Below are positions 10,227-20,746 of a stretch of 40,336 bases of DNA, one piece after another. The notes under the pieces were generated by a model. That model did not search any database and had not been told where the DNA came from. It was given only the letters and a program-made list of their open reading frames with translations. The stretch spans positions 1-40,336 of the forward strand of contig JAJTED010000025.1 in NCBI GenBank assembly GCA_021300535.1. The letters run 5' to 3'. The translations under genes were made by a program, and so were the position numbers. The stretch is from Planctomycetaceae bacterium (GTDB taxonomy: Bacteria; Planctomycetota; Planctomycetia; Pirellulales; UBA1268). Position 1 is the first letter of the stretch. Every line of letters begins with the position of its first letter.

Positions 10227-11438
10227 ATGTCCGCATACACGTCGCCATTCGTGCGCAGCCGACTCCGCCACGGCTTCACGCTCGTCGAGCTGCTCAGTGT
10301 GATCGCGATCATCGCCACGCTGGTCGCCCTCCTGCTGCCGGCGGTGCAGGCCGCCCGCGAGGCGGCGCGTGCCACGGCTTGTCGCAATCATGTGCGCCAA
10401 CTCACGACGGCCGTCTTGAATCACGAGTCGAACGTGCGGCATTTGCCGTCTGGCGGATGGAGTGATGTCTGGCTGGGCATCGCGGACCGTGGGAGCGGTG
10501 TGGGCCAGCCCGGAGGCTGGACGTTTTCCATCCTGCCATTCATGGAGCAGTCTGCTCTGTTGGAAACGGTCGCGGGCGCGACGGCGGAAGATGTCGCCGC
10601 CCGCTATCAGTCCCTCATGTCCATGCCGGTGAGTCTCTTCGCCTGCCCGAGCCGCCGGTCGTCGGCGCCGCTTCCCATGGCAACCTCGGGGTTCCGGGCG
10701 GCTCTCGACGCGACTGTTTCGCCCCCCGTCGCCACCCGCTCCGACTACGCCGCCAACGGTGGCACGTCGGCGTCGTGCCCGCCGCTCGAGATCTACCGGT
10801 CGATCGCCTCCGATCCCGCCGTCGCGAGCAAGTCGGTGCAAATCTGTCACCGGATGGGCGGAGGAGATGGAAACACGCTGACTGTTTCAATTTCCGCGAT
10901 GTTCGGCAATGGCGGCCACGGCAACCACGCGGACGACCACGTCGGCATTTGCTCCTCGTGCTCGGATCCTGTCGTCGTCAGCAGTCCGTCGTCGGTCGGC
11001 GAAGGCGATCAGTGGACCCGCGACTCAGTGGCGGCCAAGGTCAACCGTCCCGATGGCGGTCTTCCGGACCTGCAAGACGGTCTCGTGTTTCGCATGAGCG
11101 CGGTGCGGCCGGCCGCCGTTCGGGACGGCATGTCTTCGACGTATCTTCTCGGCGAAAAATACGTGGCTGCCGGCCTGGCCAAGGCGGGAACCGACGCTGG
11201 TGACACCGCGCCGCTGTTCGTGGGCTACTCCGACGACAACCTGCGCTGGGCCTTCGATACCCCCCTGCAGGACACGCACGGCCTGTCGCGACCACAGGCA
11301 TTCGGCAGCCCGCATCCCGGCGGGGTGAACATGTCGCTCGCGGATGGCAGTGTCAGGTCGATCCCTTACGACGTCGATCCGACGGTGCACAAGGCATTGG
11401 CCGGACGAAAAGACGGCATCATCGTCGGGGTTCCCTGA
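10227..11438 (+). CDS. DUF1559 domain protein with type IV pilin-like N-terminal methylation motif
   Basis: [47 protein letters not shown]-terminal [39 protein letters not shown]. Confidence 0.93.
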   Translation: MSAYTSPFVRSRLRHGFTLVELLSVIAIIATLVALLLPAVQAAREAARATACRNHVRQLTTAVLNHESNVRHLPSGGWSDVWLGIADRGSGVGQPGGWTFSILPFMEQSALLETVAGATAEDVAARYQSLMSMPVSLFACPSRRSSAPLPMATSGFRAALDATVSPPVATRSDYAANGGTSASCPPLEIYRSIASDPAVASKSVQICHRMGGGDGNTLTVSISAMFGNGGHGNHADDHVGICSSCSDPVVVSSPSSVGEGDQWTRDSVAAKVNRPDGGLPDLQDGLVFRMSAVRPAAVRDGMSSTYLLGEKYVAAGLAKAGTDAGDTAPLFVGYSDDNLRWAFDTPLQDTHGLSRPQAFGSPHPGGVNMSLADGSVRSIPYDVDPTVHKALAGRKDGIIVGVP

Positions 11439-11622
11439 CGGTCACAGGCTTGCCCATCGGCCGGATTGTGGCTGTGGTCGCGGTTCGTCTCGGGCACACG
11501 GCGGCTGGGGCTGCAGGAGCGCGGGTCCCGGTCTCCGGTTTCGCGATCATGGCCCACGGAATCGCCGCGCGTCTGGCCGAGAAGGCAGGCCCGTGGCAGC
11601 CCCGCAGGTGGGTCTTACGACC

Positions 11623-11709
11623 CTACTTCTTGGTGGCGGGCTTGGCCTTGTCCTGCTTCGGCTTCAGGTTCTTCTTGTCGTTTTTCTGCGAGTTGTTGCC
11701 CTTGCCCAT
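11623..11709 (-). CDS. Very small Lys/Asn-rich basic protein (28 aa)
   Basis: Uninterrupted ATG-to-TAG frame MGKGNNSQKNDKKNLKPKQDKAKPATKK*; below the ORF-track length cutoff. Confidence 0.5.
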   Translation of the reverse strand: MGKGNNSQKNDKKNLKPKQDKAKPATKK

Positions 11710-11837
11710 GATCGAGGCTCCAAGTGGTGGTGGTGATGGTTGGCTCCGTTCGCGCCCTACCAGTCCTTTTATCGGCAACTTTGGCACTGCCATTGAATGG
11801 GACCGGTTTTCTCCGACGTCGGTCCGCTGACAGACGC

Positions 11838-12219
11838 CTACTCCAGCACCTGGTACAGGGGCAGGTGCCGGAAGTAAGCCTCCAGCATCGGCAGCCGCAG
11901 CGCCACCGCGGTCTCCGCCGTCGGGCTCTTCGTGCAGCCCATGCCCGTGTACTTCTCACCCGCGGGGCCGGTGGGAAAGGTGTGGAGTTTTCAGCGGCCA
12001 TCCTCCCACTGCACCAACGCCAGCCAGTGCAGGCCGCGCTCGATGGCTTCCAGCGTCTCCGGACGGCCGCCGCACTGCTCGATCAGTTGGCGCTTCTCAA
12101 CGTCATCTCCGCCACGCTGCTGGAGCATCTGCCGCAATCCGATGGCCTCCTGGGCGTAGCGCAGCGAGGCGGAGCGAAGTCGTCATCGGTACGGCGAACC
12201 GATGGAGCAGGTCACGAAA
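11838..12219 (-). pseudogene. Degraded coding remnant, possibly a prenyltransferase/squalene-cyclase-repeat protein
   Basis: Minus-strand reading LRYAQEAIGLRQMLQQRGGDDVEKRQLIEQCGGRPETLEAIERGLHWLALVQWEDGR*KLHTFPTGPAGEKYTGMGCTKSPTAETAVALRLPMLEAYFRHLPLYQVLE*; protein-like composition with one internal TGA; family call is weak. Confidence 0.35.
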
Positions 12220-12238
12220 CAGGTCGCCCAACGGCGGT

Positions 12239-14884
12239 TCAGCCCGCCGTCGCAGAGCGCGGCCGTGCTTCAGGCCGGACGACCTCCTGTTGTGCATCGA
12301 CCGCTCCTTCGCGGGCTCGCGGAGCCGCGTTTCGGGGGAGCGGTGCGGCATGCGGCAGCAGTCCGCGCTCCCCCGCGTCGCCGACTCGGCCGCGGTGCAT
12401 CGCAGCCTCGACCGCCTGCACCGCGTCTGGCGATCCCCGGAAGGCCGCAGCGGGAAAGCGGAACGGTGCGGCGAGCATGCGGGCGTAGATCGCCCCGCTA
12501 TCAAACCGGTTGAGGTTCGCGCCGGCGAGGTACTGCAGACGCAGGTTGCGGTCGGTGGTGATCTCCGCGTCGGCGAGAAACTCCCGCAGGCTGTCGGCGC
12601 CGCCGACGCAGCTCGCAAACAGGTCCGTAACCGTGCGGATGCCCACATCGGCGAGCGAGCCGCGGACGGCCGCGAACTCCGGCTGGTCCAGTCGCCGGGC
12701 GATCTCGTCCACGTCGATGACCGTCGGTCCGGGCTGACCGAGGAGCACGAGGTCGTAGCCCATGCCTCCCAGCGTGTTGCCGATCACGAGCCCGTCGGAA
12801 AAGACCTCGAAGAAAGTGGCGAGCTGGCTTTTCACGGCTGCGTCGCTCGTCTGATAGAGCTGCACGAACAGCGTGAACACCCCCCCCGGCCGGAGCCGCG
12901 ACTTCGCCAACTCGAAGAACTCGCGGGTGTAGAGGGTCGCCGCGCCCCGGACCCAGGGATCGAGGGGATCGGAGGTGATGGCGTCGTAGGTCCGGGACGT
13001 CGAGAGCAGGTGATGCCGGCCGTCGTCGATCACCACGCGGACCTTCGGGTCGCGAAGCACCTCTCCGTTGTGGTCACTGAAGTGCGCGAGCACCGCGCCC
13101 GGCACGATCGGCTCGATCTCGACGATCGTCTCGAACTCCACCCGCGGGTCGAGCGACACCGCCTCCGCCGTCACCCCTGCGCCGCAGCCGATCACGAGCA
13201 CCTCCCGCGGCGATTCGGGCACGAGCGTGGTCAGGTGCCCGAGGAGACGCTGGAGCCGCATGTCATGCGACATGCTCGAGGCCTGGACCTTGCCGGCGTT
13301 GTGGTAGAGCGTCAATCCGGTTGGCGTCCGCGTGACGGCCACGGAGGCCTGCAGCCCTTCGCCGACGTACACGAACTGGTTGTCGCCCCCCCACAGCCCG
13401 CTGAACCGCCCGTAGGCGACGAGCGCGGGGGAGACCGGCGGCACCAGCCATGCGATGCCGGCAGCCCACGCCAGGGTGAGGCATCCGGCGGACAAGACCG
13501 CCAAGCGGCCGCGGGCAGACGACCGCCAAGCCGTCGCCGCGACCGGTGCGAGGGCCAGGCCGGCCGCGACCGCGGCGACGAGGATCAGCAGCCGCTGCAT
13601 GCCCTGTGAGGAGCACATCCAGACCAGCGGTGCCCCCGCAACCGCTCCGGCGATCGCCCCGAGCGTGTTCGCCGCGGCGGCTGCGGCCACCCGCGTGGCA
13701 GGGTCGTCGCCGCCGCGGGCGAGCGCCGCGACGGCCAATGGGAAGCTCGCCCCCCACAGAAACGTCGCCGGCAGCACCGCCCAGAGGCAGCGGACGAGGT
13801 CGAGCTGGAACGTGGCGACCGCATCACGGCCGAGCGACGGGTTGATTGGCCAAGCCGGAAGCGAATGGGCGAGCTGAAACGCCGCCCAGGCGATGCCCGC
13901 GGGAAGCAGCAACTGACAGAGGCCGAACGCCGTCCGGGCGTCGCCGGTCGCGCGGGCCAGCGATGATGCCCAAGCGCTGCCGAGGCCCAGCCCCGCGAGG
14001 AACACGGCGAGGATGATCGCGAAGGCGAACACGCTGCCACCGATCTGGAGCGCGAGCAGCCGCGTCCACGCCACCTCGGCCGCCAGTGCCGTGAGCCCCG
14101 AGAGGCCGAGCGCCACGAGCAGGTTGCGGTCGAGTGGCCGCCGTGCGGACTCGGCAGGTGCGGCGGGCGCGGGAGCGGGCGTAAAGCGGGCGACGACCGC
14201 GGCCAGCGCCGCCACCGCGAGGTTGCCAGCCACCGCGACGCTCCCCGCCGTGAACAGGTCGACGCGGGGCAGCAGGCCGTAGGCCGCGACCAGGCAGCCG
14301 CAAACCGCGCCTGCCAGATTGCCGGCGTAGAGCATGCCCAGGCGGGCATCGGCGGCAGGCGTCCGCGCGACGAATCCGGCCAACACCGGCATGGTGGCCC
14401 CCATGAGCACTGTCGGCGGCAGCAGGCAGATGGCCGCGACGAGCCCGCGGATCACAATGCCCAGGTATCCAGCCGGCAGGCTCTCGGCATAGAGCGATCC
14501 GAGGGTCGGCGCCGCCCAGAGGAGCCCCGCCCCACATACCGCGATGCCGGCCTCGAGGGCGGCGTAGACCGCGAGCGGGTGCCGTCCGGCAGCGGCCACC
14601 TTCGGGGCGATGAAGCTGCCGAAGCCCAGGCCCCCCATGAACGTCCCCAGCAGTACGGCCAGGGAGACCGCGGACGATCCGAGCGAGAGCTGCAGCAACT
14701 GAAACCAGACGATCTCGTGGACGAGCGCCCAGCCGCCGCCGACGGCGAACACCGCGAGCACCACCGGCCAGGCCCATGCGGGCGGGCGCGGAACCGCGAC
14801 GACGTCGTCGTGCATGCGAGCCCGCGGTGCGGGCAACGTCGAATCGGTCGCAGTGGCACTGAGCATGGAACGGGCGGAGGCCAT
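12239..14884 (-). CDS. Multi-spanning membrane protein fused to a spermidine synthase-like domain
   Basis: Hydrophobic N-terminal two-thirds followed by the Rossmann/SAM region REVLVIGCGAGVTAEAVSLDPRVEFETIVEIEPIV...VRVVIDDGRHHLLSTSRTYDAITSDPLDPWVRGAATLYTREFFELAKSRLRPGG; start chosen at MASARSM. Confidence 0.82.
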   Translation of the reverse strand: MASARSMLSATATDSTLPAPRARMHDDVVAVPRPPAWAWPVVLAVFAVGGGWALVHEIVWFQLLQLSLGSSAVSLAVLLGTFMGGLGFGSFIAPKVAAAGRHPLAVYAALEAGIAVCGAGLLWAAPTLGSLYAESLPAGYLGIVIRGLVAAICLLPPTVLMGATMPVLAGFVARTPAADARLGMLYAGNLAGAVCGCLVAAYGLLPRVDLFTAGSVAVAGNLAVAALAAVVARFTPAPAPAAPAESARRPLDRNLLVALGLSGLTALAAEVAWTRLLALQIGGSVFAFAIILAVFLAGLGLGSAWASSLARATGDARTAFGLCQLLLPAGIAWAAFQLAHSLPAWPINPSLGRDAVATFQLDLVRCLWAVLPATFLWGASFPLAVAALARGGDDPATRVAAAAAANTLGAIAGAVAGAPLVWMCSSQGMQRLLILVAAVAAGLALAPVAATAWRSSARGRLAVLSAGCLTLAWAAGIAWLVPPVSPALVAYGRFSGLWGGDNQFVYVGEGLQASVAVTRTPTGLTLYHNAGKVQASSMSHDMRLQRLLGHLTTLVPESPREVLVIGCGAGVTAEAVSLDPRVEFETIVEIEPIVPGAVLAHFSDHNGEVLRDPKVRVVIDDGRHHLLSTSRTYDAITSDPLDPWVRGAATLYTREFFELAKSRLRPGGVFTLFVQLYQTSDAAVKSQLATFFEVFSDGLVIGNTLGGMGYDLVLLGQPGPTVIDVDEIARRLDQPEFAAVRGSLADVGIRTVTDLFASCVGGADSLREFLADAEITTDRNLRLQYLAGANLNRFDSGAIYARMLAAPFRFPAAAFRGSPDAVQAVEAAMHRGRVGDAGERGLLPHAAPLPRNAAPRAREGAVDAQQEVVRPEARPRSATAG

Positions 14885-14999
14885 GGGGCCAGGACGCGGC
14901 CGTGGTGACTCGCACGGCCCGGAAGGTATAGATCGCCGTCCGGAAAATGCACAAGCGACCGACGGTCGCGGCGGCCACGCCAGCGCCGCTGCCCGCACA

Positions 15000-15353
15000 C
15001 CCGAATCGTCAGATGAGGGAATCCGCGTCGCTCCACGGGAGGCCATCCGCATTCCGCTCGGCTCGCGGCTTTTGCTGGTGCGCGTTCTCCAGTCGTGCGT
15101 TCGGCTTGACATGCGCGAACGGCACAAAAAGCCCCCGGCGGGAGCCGGGGGACACCGGGTTGCATGCCTTCCCGTGTGCCATGCGATGTGGGTTTGAACC
15201 GGGAAATCACGTTGCGTGATGCGGCATGGATGGCGGGATGGTTTTCACACCCGGAGTCCCCGGGTTGCCACCCGGGGCTTCTTGGGCCGGTGACGGGACC
15301 GATCGCCTGTGTACGGGTGGTCAACACACGATTCCCTCATCTGACGATTCGGG
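15000..15353. repeat. 354-bp intergenic segment bracketed by a 24-bp perfect inverted repeat and containing a REP-like hairpin pair
   Basis: cccgaatcgtcagatgagggaatc (15000..15023) versus gattccctcatctgacgattcggg (15330..15353). Confidence 0.85.
15126..15285 (+). repeat. Complete repeat unit: inverted hairpin (15126..15160), core, direct hairpin (15249..15285)
   Basis: aaaaagcccccggcgggagccgggggacaccgggt ... acccggagtccccgggttgccacccggggcttcttgg. Confidence 0.9.
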
Positions 15354-15424
15354 CTTCCCGGCAACCGGCGCCGGCGTGGCCACCGCGTTGCTGGTTTCGA
15401 GGCGCAACACCTGTTGCATCCGAC

Positions 15425-18400
15425 TTACGCCAATTCCACCAGCGACCGCACGCTCGCCAGGAGCTTGTTCGGGTCGGCGAGGGTTTCGGGCCGCAGCGGC
15501 ACGACCACGGTCTTCTGATCGACGACCCGCACGACGCGGCCCTTCTTGGCCGCGGCCTCCCGGAGCCGCTCCATGGCGCGGCGGTCGTGGTGGCCGATCA
15601 TGATCATCTCCGGATGCCGCGTGATCGAGTCGATGCCGAGGTCGATCGCCCGGCAGCGGAGCTTGGCGAAGTCGAGCAGGCGGCGGGCCTCGTCGGGGGG
15701 CGGGCCGAAGCGGTCGGCGAGCTCGGCGGCGAGGTCGTCCACCTGGCCGGGGGCCGTGGCCCGCGAGAGGCGGCGGTAGACGTCGATCTTGGCGCGGAAG
15801 TCGGGCACGTAGTCCCGCGGCAGCCAGGCCTCGCCGGGGAGGTCGATGTGCACCGGTGGCGGCTCGGCCGGTGGCATCTTCTTCATGCCGCGGACGGCCT
15901 GCTCGAGGAGCCGGCAATAGAGCTCGTAGCCGACGGTGGCGATGTGGCCGCTCTGCTGCGTGCCGAGGAGGTTGCCCGCGCCACGGATCTCGAGGTCGCG
16001 CATGGCCAGGGAAAACCCCGCCCCCATGCTGGAAAACTCCTGGATCGCGCGGAGCCGCTTGGCGGCCGTCTGCGTGAGGCGGGCCGTCTCGTCGACGAGC
16101 AGATAGCACCAGGCGCGGTGGTGCGAGCGGCCGACGCGGCCGCGGAGCTGGTGGAGGTCGGCGAGGCCGTAGCCGTCGGCCTCGTCGATGAAGATCGTGT
16201 TGGCCCGGGGGATGTCGAGGCCGCTCTCGATGATCGTCGTGGCGAGGAGGATGTCGGTCGTGCCGGCCACGAACGAGAGCATCACCTCCTCGAGCTCCGT
16301 CTCCGAGAGCCGGCCATGGGCGATGCCGATCGTGGCCCCGGGCACGATCGCCTGCAGCCGGGCGGCCACCTTGTGGATGTCGAGGATCCGGTTGTGGACG
16401 AAGAACACCTGCCCGCCGCGGGCCAGCTCCCGCTCGATCGCCGCGCGGACCAGGTTCTCGTCCCAGCGGCAGACCTTCGTCTCGACGGCGATCCGCGTGG
16501 CCGGGGGCGTGGTGAGGTTGGAGATGTCGCGGATCCCGAGCATCGACATGTGGAGCGTGCGCGGGATCGGCGTGGCGGTCATGGTGAGCACGTCCACGCT
16601 CGCCCGCAGGGCCTTGAGCCGCTCCTTCACGTCCACCCCGAACCGCTGCTCCTCGTCGACGACCACCAGGCCGAGGTTGGCGATGTGGACGTCGGCCCCG
16701 GCGAGGCGGTGCGTGCCGATGACGATGTCCACCCGCTTGCGGGCCAGGCCCTCGAGCGTCTCCCGCTCCTCGGCGGCCGAGGCGAGCCGCGAGAGCGACC
16801 GGATCGTGAAGGGAAACTCCGCGAACCGGGCGGCGAACGTCCGCCGGTGCTGCTCGGCGAGCACCGTCGTGGGCACGAGCACCGCCACCTGGTAGCCGGC
16901 CTCCACGGCCTTGAAGGCCGCCCGCATGGCGAGCTCCGTCTTGCCGAAGCCGACGTCGCCGCACAACAGCCGGTCCATCGGCCGCGGCCGCTCGAGGTCG
17001 GCGCGGATCGCCTCCATGGCCGTGAGCTGGTCAGGGGTTTCGTCGTAGGGAAAGGCCTCCTCGAACTGCCGCTGCCAGGGCGTGTCGGGGGGCAAGGCGA
17101 TGCCGGGCCGGCTCGCGCGGGTGGCCTGGAGGCGGATCATGTCGGCCGCCATGTCGGCCACGGCCTGCTGCACGGCCCGCTTTTGCTTTTCCCACAGCGT
17201 GCCGCCGATCTTGGCGAGCTTGGGGGCGAGCTTCGACCCGCCCACGTACTTCTGCACCAGCTCGATGCACGAGGCCGGCACGTAGATCCGCGTGTTCTCG
17301 GCGAACTCGAGCTCCAAAAACTCCTCGGTGCGGCCGTGCTTCTCCAGGAGCTTGAGCCCCTTGTAGCGGCCGATGCCGTGCGACACGTGAACGACGTAAT
17401 CGCCGTCGTGGAGGTCGAGGAACGTGTCGATGGCCCGCGAGAGCCGCTGACGGACGGGGCGGGCCACGGCGTCGTCGCGATTGAAGAGCTCGGCGGCGGA
17501 GACGAGCACGATCTTCTCAGGCACGAGCCGGAACCCGCCCGAGAGTCGGCCGCGGGCGAAGTGCAGCCGGCCGGCCCGGGCCGGCGCCGCGTCGGCGAGC
17601 AGCTCCCCGAGTCGCTTTTCCTCCGCCTCCGACGGCGCGACGACCCACACCTCCTGCTCCTTGCCTACGGTCTCGAGCTCGTCCTTGACGCGGTCGAGCA
17701 CGCCCGTGAACCGCTCCACGCTCTCCGCGGCGAGCGTGGCCGTGGCCTCGAGGCTCGACGGGGCGAGGGCCGCGAGCACGACGGAGGGCAGCCGGTGGAG
17801 CCGCGCGAACACGTCGTCGGGCGCGAACAGGCCGGCCGTGCCGCCGAGTCGCTGATGCATCCGCTGCGCCTCCTCGGCGAGCTCCGCCGGCTCCACCAGC
17901 GCCACCCGGGCGCCGGCGGGCAGGAGGTCGGCGAGGTGGGCCTGCCGCGTTCCGGCCGTGGCCACGAGCGCCGTGAGGTCGATGCCGGTAAGCGTTTCCA
18001 CGCTCCGCTGCGAGACCATGTCGAAGGTTCGCAGCCCCTCGATTTCGTCGCCGAAGAACTCGGCCCGCACCGGGCGGTCCCAGTCGGCGGCGAACAAATC
18101 CATGATCCCGCCGCGGCGGGCGAACTGGCCGGGGCCCTCGATGGCGTCGGTCGCCTGCCAGCCGCGGGCGGTGAGCCAGTCGGCGAGATCCTCGGGATCG
18201 ACGCGGCCGCCGACCTCCAGCCGCCGGGTGCCGGCGGCGATCTCCCGCGGGTCGGGCAGCGGGGCGAGCAAGGCCTGGATGCTCGTCACGACCAGCCGCG
18301 GCTGTTCCGCCTGCGGCCGCGTCAGCCGCTTCACGACGGCGAGCCGCTCCGCGGCGGCGGGGTCGGTGGTCGCCGTGTCGTCAGCGCCACCGCCAAAATC

Positions 18401-18691
18401 CTCCACCGCCGGCAGGAGCGTGGCAGTCGCGCCAAAGATCGCCAGGTCGTCGAGAAACGCCTCCGCCTCGGCCGCGTGCGGGAGAACGACGGCCAGCGTG
18501 TCGTCGGGGAGGGCCCGGGCGAGCGCCGTCACGGTCAGCGCAGACGCCGAGCCCCAGGTTCCGCCGATCGTGCCGCCATGCCCCGCAAGGAGGCTGGCGA
18601 CCACCTCGGCGAACCCGCGATGCGCTTCGAGGGTGTCGGCCAGGCCGGGCAGGCGGTGGGCCGCCCGGCCGCGGGAAACGGTCACGGCCAT
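15425..18691 (-). CDS. mfd: Transcription-repair coupling factor Mfd
   Basis: Helicase motifs LLCGDVGFGKTELAMRAAFKAV, VVVDEEQRFGV, LTMTATPIPRTLHMSMLGIRDIS, and DYVVHVSHGIGRYKGL; start chosen at MAVTVSRGRA. Confidence 0.96.
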   Translation of the reverse strand: MAVTVSRGRAAHRLPGLADTLEAHRGFAEVVASLLAGHGGTIGGTWGSASALTVTALARALPDDTLAVVLPHAAEAEAFLDDLAIFGATATLLPAVEDFGGGADDTATTDPAAAERLAVVKRLTRPQAEQPRLVVTSIQALLAPLPDPREIAAGTRRLEVGGRVDPEDLADWLTARGWQATDAIEGPGQFARRGGIMDLFAADWDRPVRAEFFGDEIEGLRTFDMVSQRSVETLTGIDLTALVATAGTRQAHLADLLPAGARVALVEPAELAEEAQRMHQRLGGTAGLFAPDDVFARLHRLPSVVLAALAPSSLEATATLAAESVERFTGVLDRVKDELETVGKEQEVWVVAPSEAEEKRLGELLADAAPARAGRLHFARGRLSGGFRLVPEKIVLVSAAELFNRDDAVARPVRQRLSRAIDTFLDLHDGDYVVHVSHGIGRYKGLKLLEKHGRTEEFLELEFAENTRIYVPASCIELVQKYVGGSKLAPKLAKIGGTLWEKQKRAVQQAVADMAADMIRLQATRASRPGIALPPDTPWQRQFEEAFPYDETPDQLTAMEAIRADLERPRPMDRLLCGDVGFGKTELAMRAAFKAVEAGYQVAVLVPTTVLAEQHRRTFAARFAEFPFTIRSLSRLASAAEERETLEGLARKRVDIVIGTHRLAGADVHIANLGLVVVDEEQRFGVDVKERLKALRASVDVLTMTATPIPRTLHMSMLGIRDISNLTTPPATRIAVETKVCRWDENLVRAAIERELARGGQVFFVHNRILDIHKVAARLQAIVPGATIGIAHGRLSETELEEVMLSFVAGTTDILLATTIIESGLDIPRANTIFIDEADGYGLADLHQLRGRVGRSHHRAWCYLLVDETARLTQTAAKRLRAIQEFSSMGAGFSLAMRDLEIRGAGNLLGTQQSGHIATVGYELYCRLLEQAVRGMKKMPPAEPPPVHIDLPGEAWLPRDYVPDFRAKIDVYRRLSRATAPGQVDDLAAELADRFGPPPDEARRLLDFAKLRCRAIDLGIDSITRHPEMIMIGHHDRRAMERLREAAAKKGRVVRVVDQKTVVVPLRPETLADPNKLLASVRSLVELA

Positions 18692-18734
18692 GACTATAAA
18701 GTCTCGCGTCCGTGATCGCATCCGCCGCATGGAC

Positions 18735-18800
18735 GCCGGCTTCCGCCGGGGGCTTTTTGTGCGCCAAGAAGCCCCGGGTGGAAACCCGGGGACACCGGGT
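18735..18800 (-). repeat. Paired REP-like hairpins in the ilvB-mfd intergenic region
   Basis: cgccggcttccgccgggggctttttgtg plus ccaagaagccccgggtggaaacccggggacaccgggt. Confidence 0.88.
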
Positions 18801-18820
18801 GTGAAAACCGCCCCGTCGTC

Positions 18821-20596
18821 CTACTTCTTGATCAGGTCCTTGACGGTCATGCCGGAGGGAATCATCGGCAGCACGTGCTCCTGATAGGGCACCTGAACGT
18901 CGAGGATCGCCGGCCCCGGGGCGTCGATCATCCGCCGCAGGGCGGGCACGAGATCCTTCTTCTCCACGATCGTCTCCGCCTGCCAGCCGAAGCCCTTGGC
19001 GATGGCCACGAAGTCGGGGTAGCGGTCGCAGGGAGAGATGCCGTCACCCTGCCCGCAGGCCTCGGGATGGTCGATCGGGCCAAGGTAGGTGTGGGCCCGG
19101 TTGCCCTTGAAGAACCGGTCCTCCCACTGCACCACCATGCCGAGGTGCTGGTTGTTGAGCAGCAGCACCTTGACCGGGATGTTTTCCGTCTTGCAGGTGG
19201 CGAACTCCTGGACGTTCATGAGGATGCTGCCGTCGCCGTCGATGTCGACGACCAGCGCCTCGGGCCTGGCCACCTTCGCCCCCATCGCCGCCGGCAGGCC
19301 GAAGCCCATCGTCCCCAGGCCGCTGGAGGAGAGCCAGGTGCGGGGCCGACGGAAGGTGTAGAACTGGGCGGCCCACATCTGGTGCTGGCCCACGCCCACG
19401 GTGACCACCGTGTCGCGGTCGGCCGTGAGCTTGGAGAGCTCGTGGATCGCCTCCTGGGCGAGGATGCCCGGGTAGCTCGTGTCGTAGGTGAACGGGTCTT
19501 CCTTCTTCCACTCGGCGATCCGCTTGTGCCAGGGGGCGAGGTCGGCGGTCGGCGGCTCGACGATGGCGTTGAGCTGGCCGAGGGCGGCCTTCACGTCGGC
19601 CACGATCGGCACGTGCACGAGCTTGTTCTTGTTGATCTCGGAGGGATCGATGTCGATGTGCACGATGAAGCCGTGCTGGGCGAAGGCCTCCACTTTGCCA
19701 GTCACGCGGTCGTCGAACCGCACGCCCACGGCGAGCAGCAGGTCGGCCTCGTCCACGGCGTAGTTGGCGTACACGCTGCCGTGCATGCCCAGCATGTCGA
19801 GCGACAGGGGATCGTCGCCGGGGAAAGCCCCCAGGCCCATGAGCGTCATCGTCACGGGGATGCCCGTCTTGCGGGCGAGCGTCCGCAACTCCTCCGCTGC
19901 GTCGGCCGCGATCACGCCGCCGCCCGCGTAGAGCACCGGCCGCTTGGCCCGCTTGATGGCCGCGGCCACCTGGGCGATCTGCTCCGGGTGGGCTGCCTTG
20001 CGCGGCTCGGGCCGGTAGCCGGGCAGGTTCATCGGGGCGTCGTAATCGGGCACGATCTGCGCCAGCTGGATGTTCTTCGGCAGATCGACGAGCACCGGGC
20101 CGGGTCTGCCGGTGGTGGCGATATGGAAGGCCTCACGCATCACGCGGGCGATGTCGTTGGCGTCGGTCACCAGGTAGTGGTGCTTGGTGATGCCGCGGCA
20201 CACCTCGACCATCGGCGTCTCCTGGAAGGCGTCGGTGCCGATCACGCTCGTGCCCACCTGGCCGCTGAGCACGACCAGCGGGATGCTGTCGAGCTTGGCG
20301 TCGGCGATCGCCGTCACGAGATTCAGGGCACCGGGACCGCTGGTGCCCATGCACACGCCGGGCCGGCCGGTCGTGCGGGCGTAGCCCTGGGCGGCGAAGG
20401 CCCCGCCCTGCTCGTGCCGCGGCAGGATCGTGCGGATCTTGTCCTTGGCCCGGGTGAGGGCCTGATGGAGCGGCATGCTCGCCCCGCCCGGATAGGCGAA
20501 GATCACGTCCACCCCGTGACGGATCAGCGACTCGACGACCACGTCGGCCCCGGAGGCGAATGCTTCGGTGGCTTTCGGGCGCGAGACGGTGGCCAT
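18821..20596 (-). CDS. ilvB: Acetolactate synthase large subunit
   Basis: [58 protein letters not shown], ThDP region [43 protein letters not shown]. Confidence 0.95.
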   Translation of the reverse strand: MATVSRPKATEAFASGADVVVESLIRHGVDVIFAYPGGASMPLHQALTRAKDKIRTILPRHEQGGAFAAQGYARTTGRPGVCMGTSGPGALNLVTAIADAKLDSIPLVVLSGQVGTSVIGTDAFQETPMVEVCRGITKHHYLVTDANDIARVMREAFHIATTGRPGPVLVDLPKNIQLAQIVPDYDAPMNLPGYRPEPRKAAHPEQIAQVAAAIKRAKRPVLYAGGGVIAADAAEELRTLARKTGIPVTMTLMGLGAFPGDDPLSLDMLGMHGSVYANYAVDEADLLLAVGVRFDDRVTGKVEAFAQHGFIVHIDIDPSEINKNKLVHVPIVADVKAALGQLNAIVEPPTADLAPWHKRIAEWKKEDPFTYDTSYPGILAQEAIHELSKLTADRDTVVTVGVGQHQMWAAQFYTFRRPRTWLSSSGLGTMGFGLPAAMGAKVARPEALVVDIDGDGSILMNVQEFATCKTENIPVKVLLLNNQHLGMVVQWEDRFFKGNRAHTYLGPIDHPEACGQGDGISPCDRYPDFVAIAKGFGWQAETIVEKKDLVPALRRMIDAPGPAILDVQVPYQEHVLPMIPSGMTVKDLIKK

Positions 20597-20746
20597 CGGG
20601 GATCTCCTTTTTTGGGGGGGCGGGATTGGTCCGGTGGGCTTGCCGGCCAGCCCCTAACCATACACGACGAAATCGGCCCGCCGAAACGCTCCGCTTCGTA
20701 CCGTCAGAGCCGGGCGGCCAGCCCCTGGATGTGCACGTTTCGTCGG

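Noticed and set aside
15164-18715. 1183-aa plus-strand ORF opposite mfd
   Set aside because: Shadow ORF from high GC codon bias; composition rich in R/G/H/E/L with no recognisable domains, while the opposite strand clearly encodes Mfd.
20600-20630. T6/G7 homopolymer tracts just upstream of ilvB as a phase-variation switch
   Set aside because: Short tracts and a housekeeping gene; no supporting evidence.
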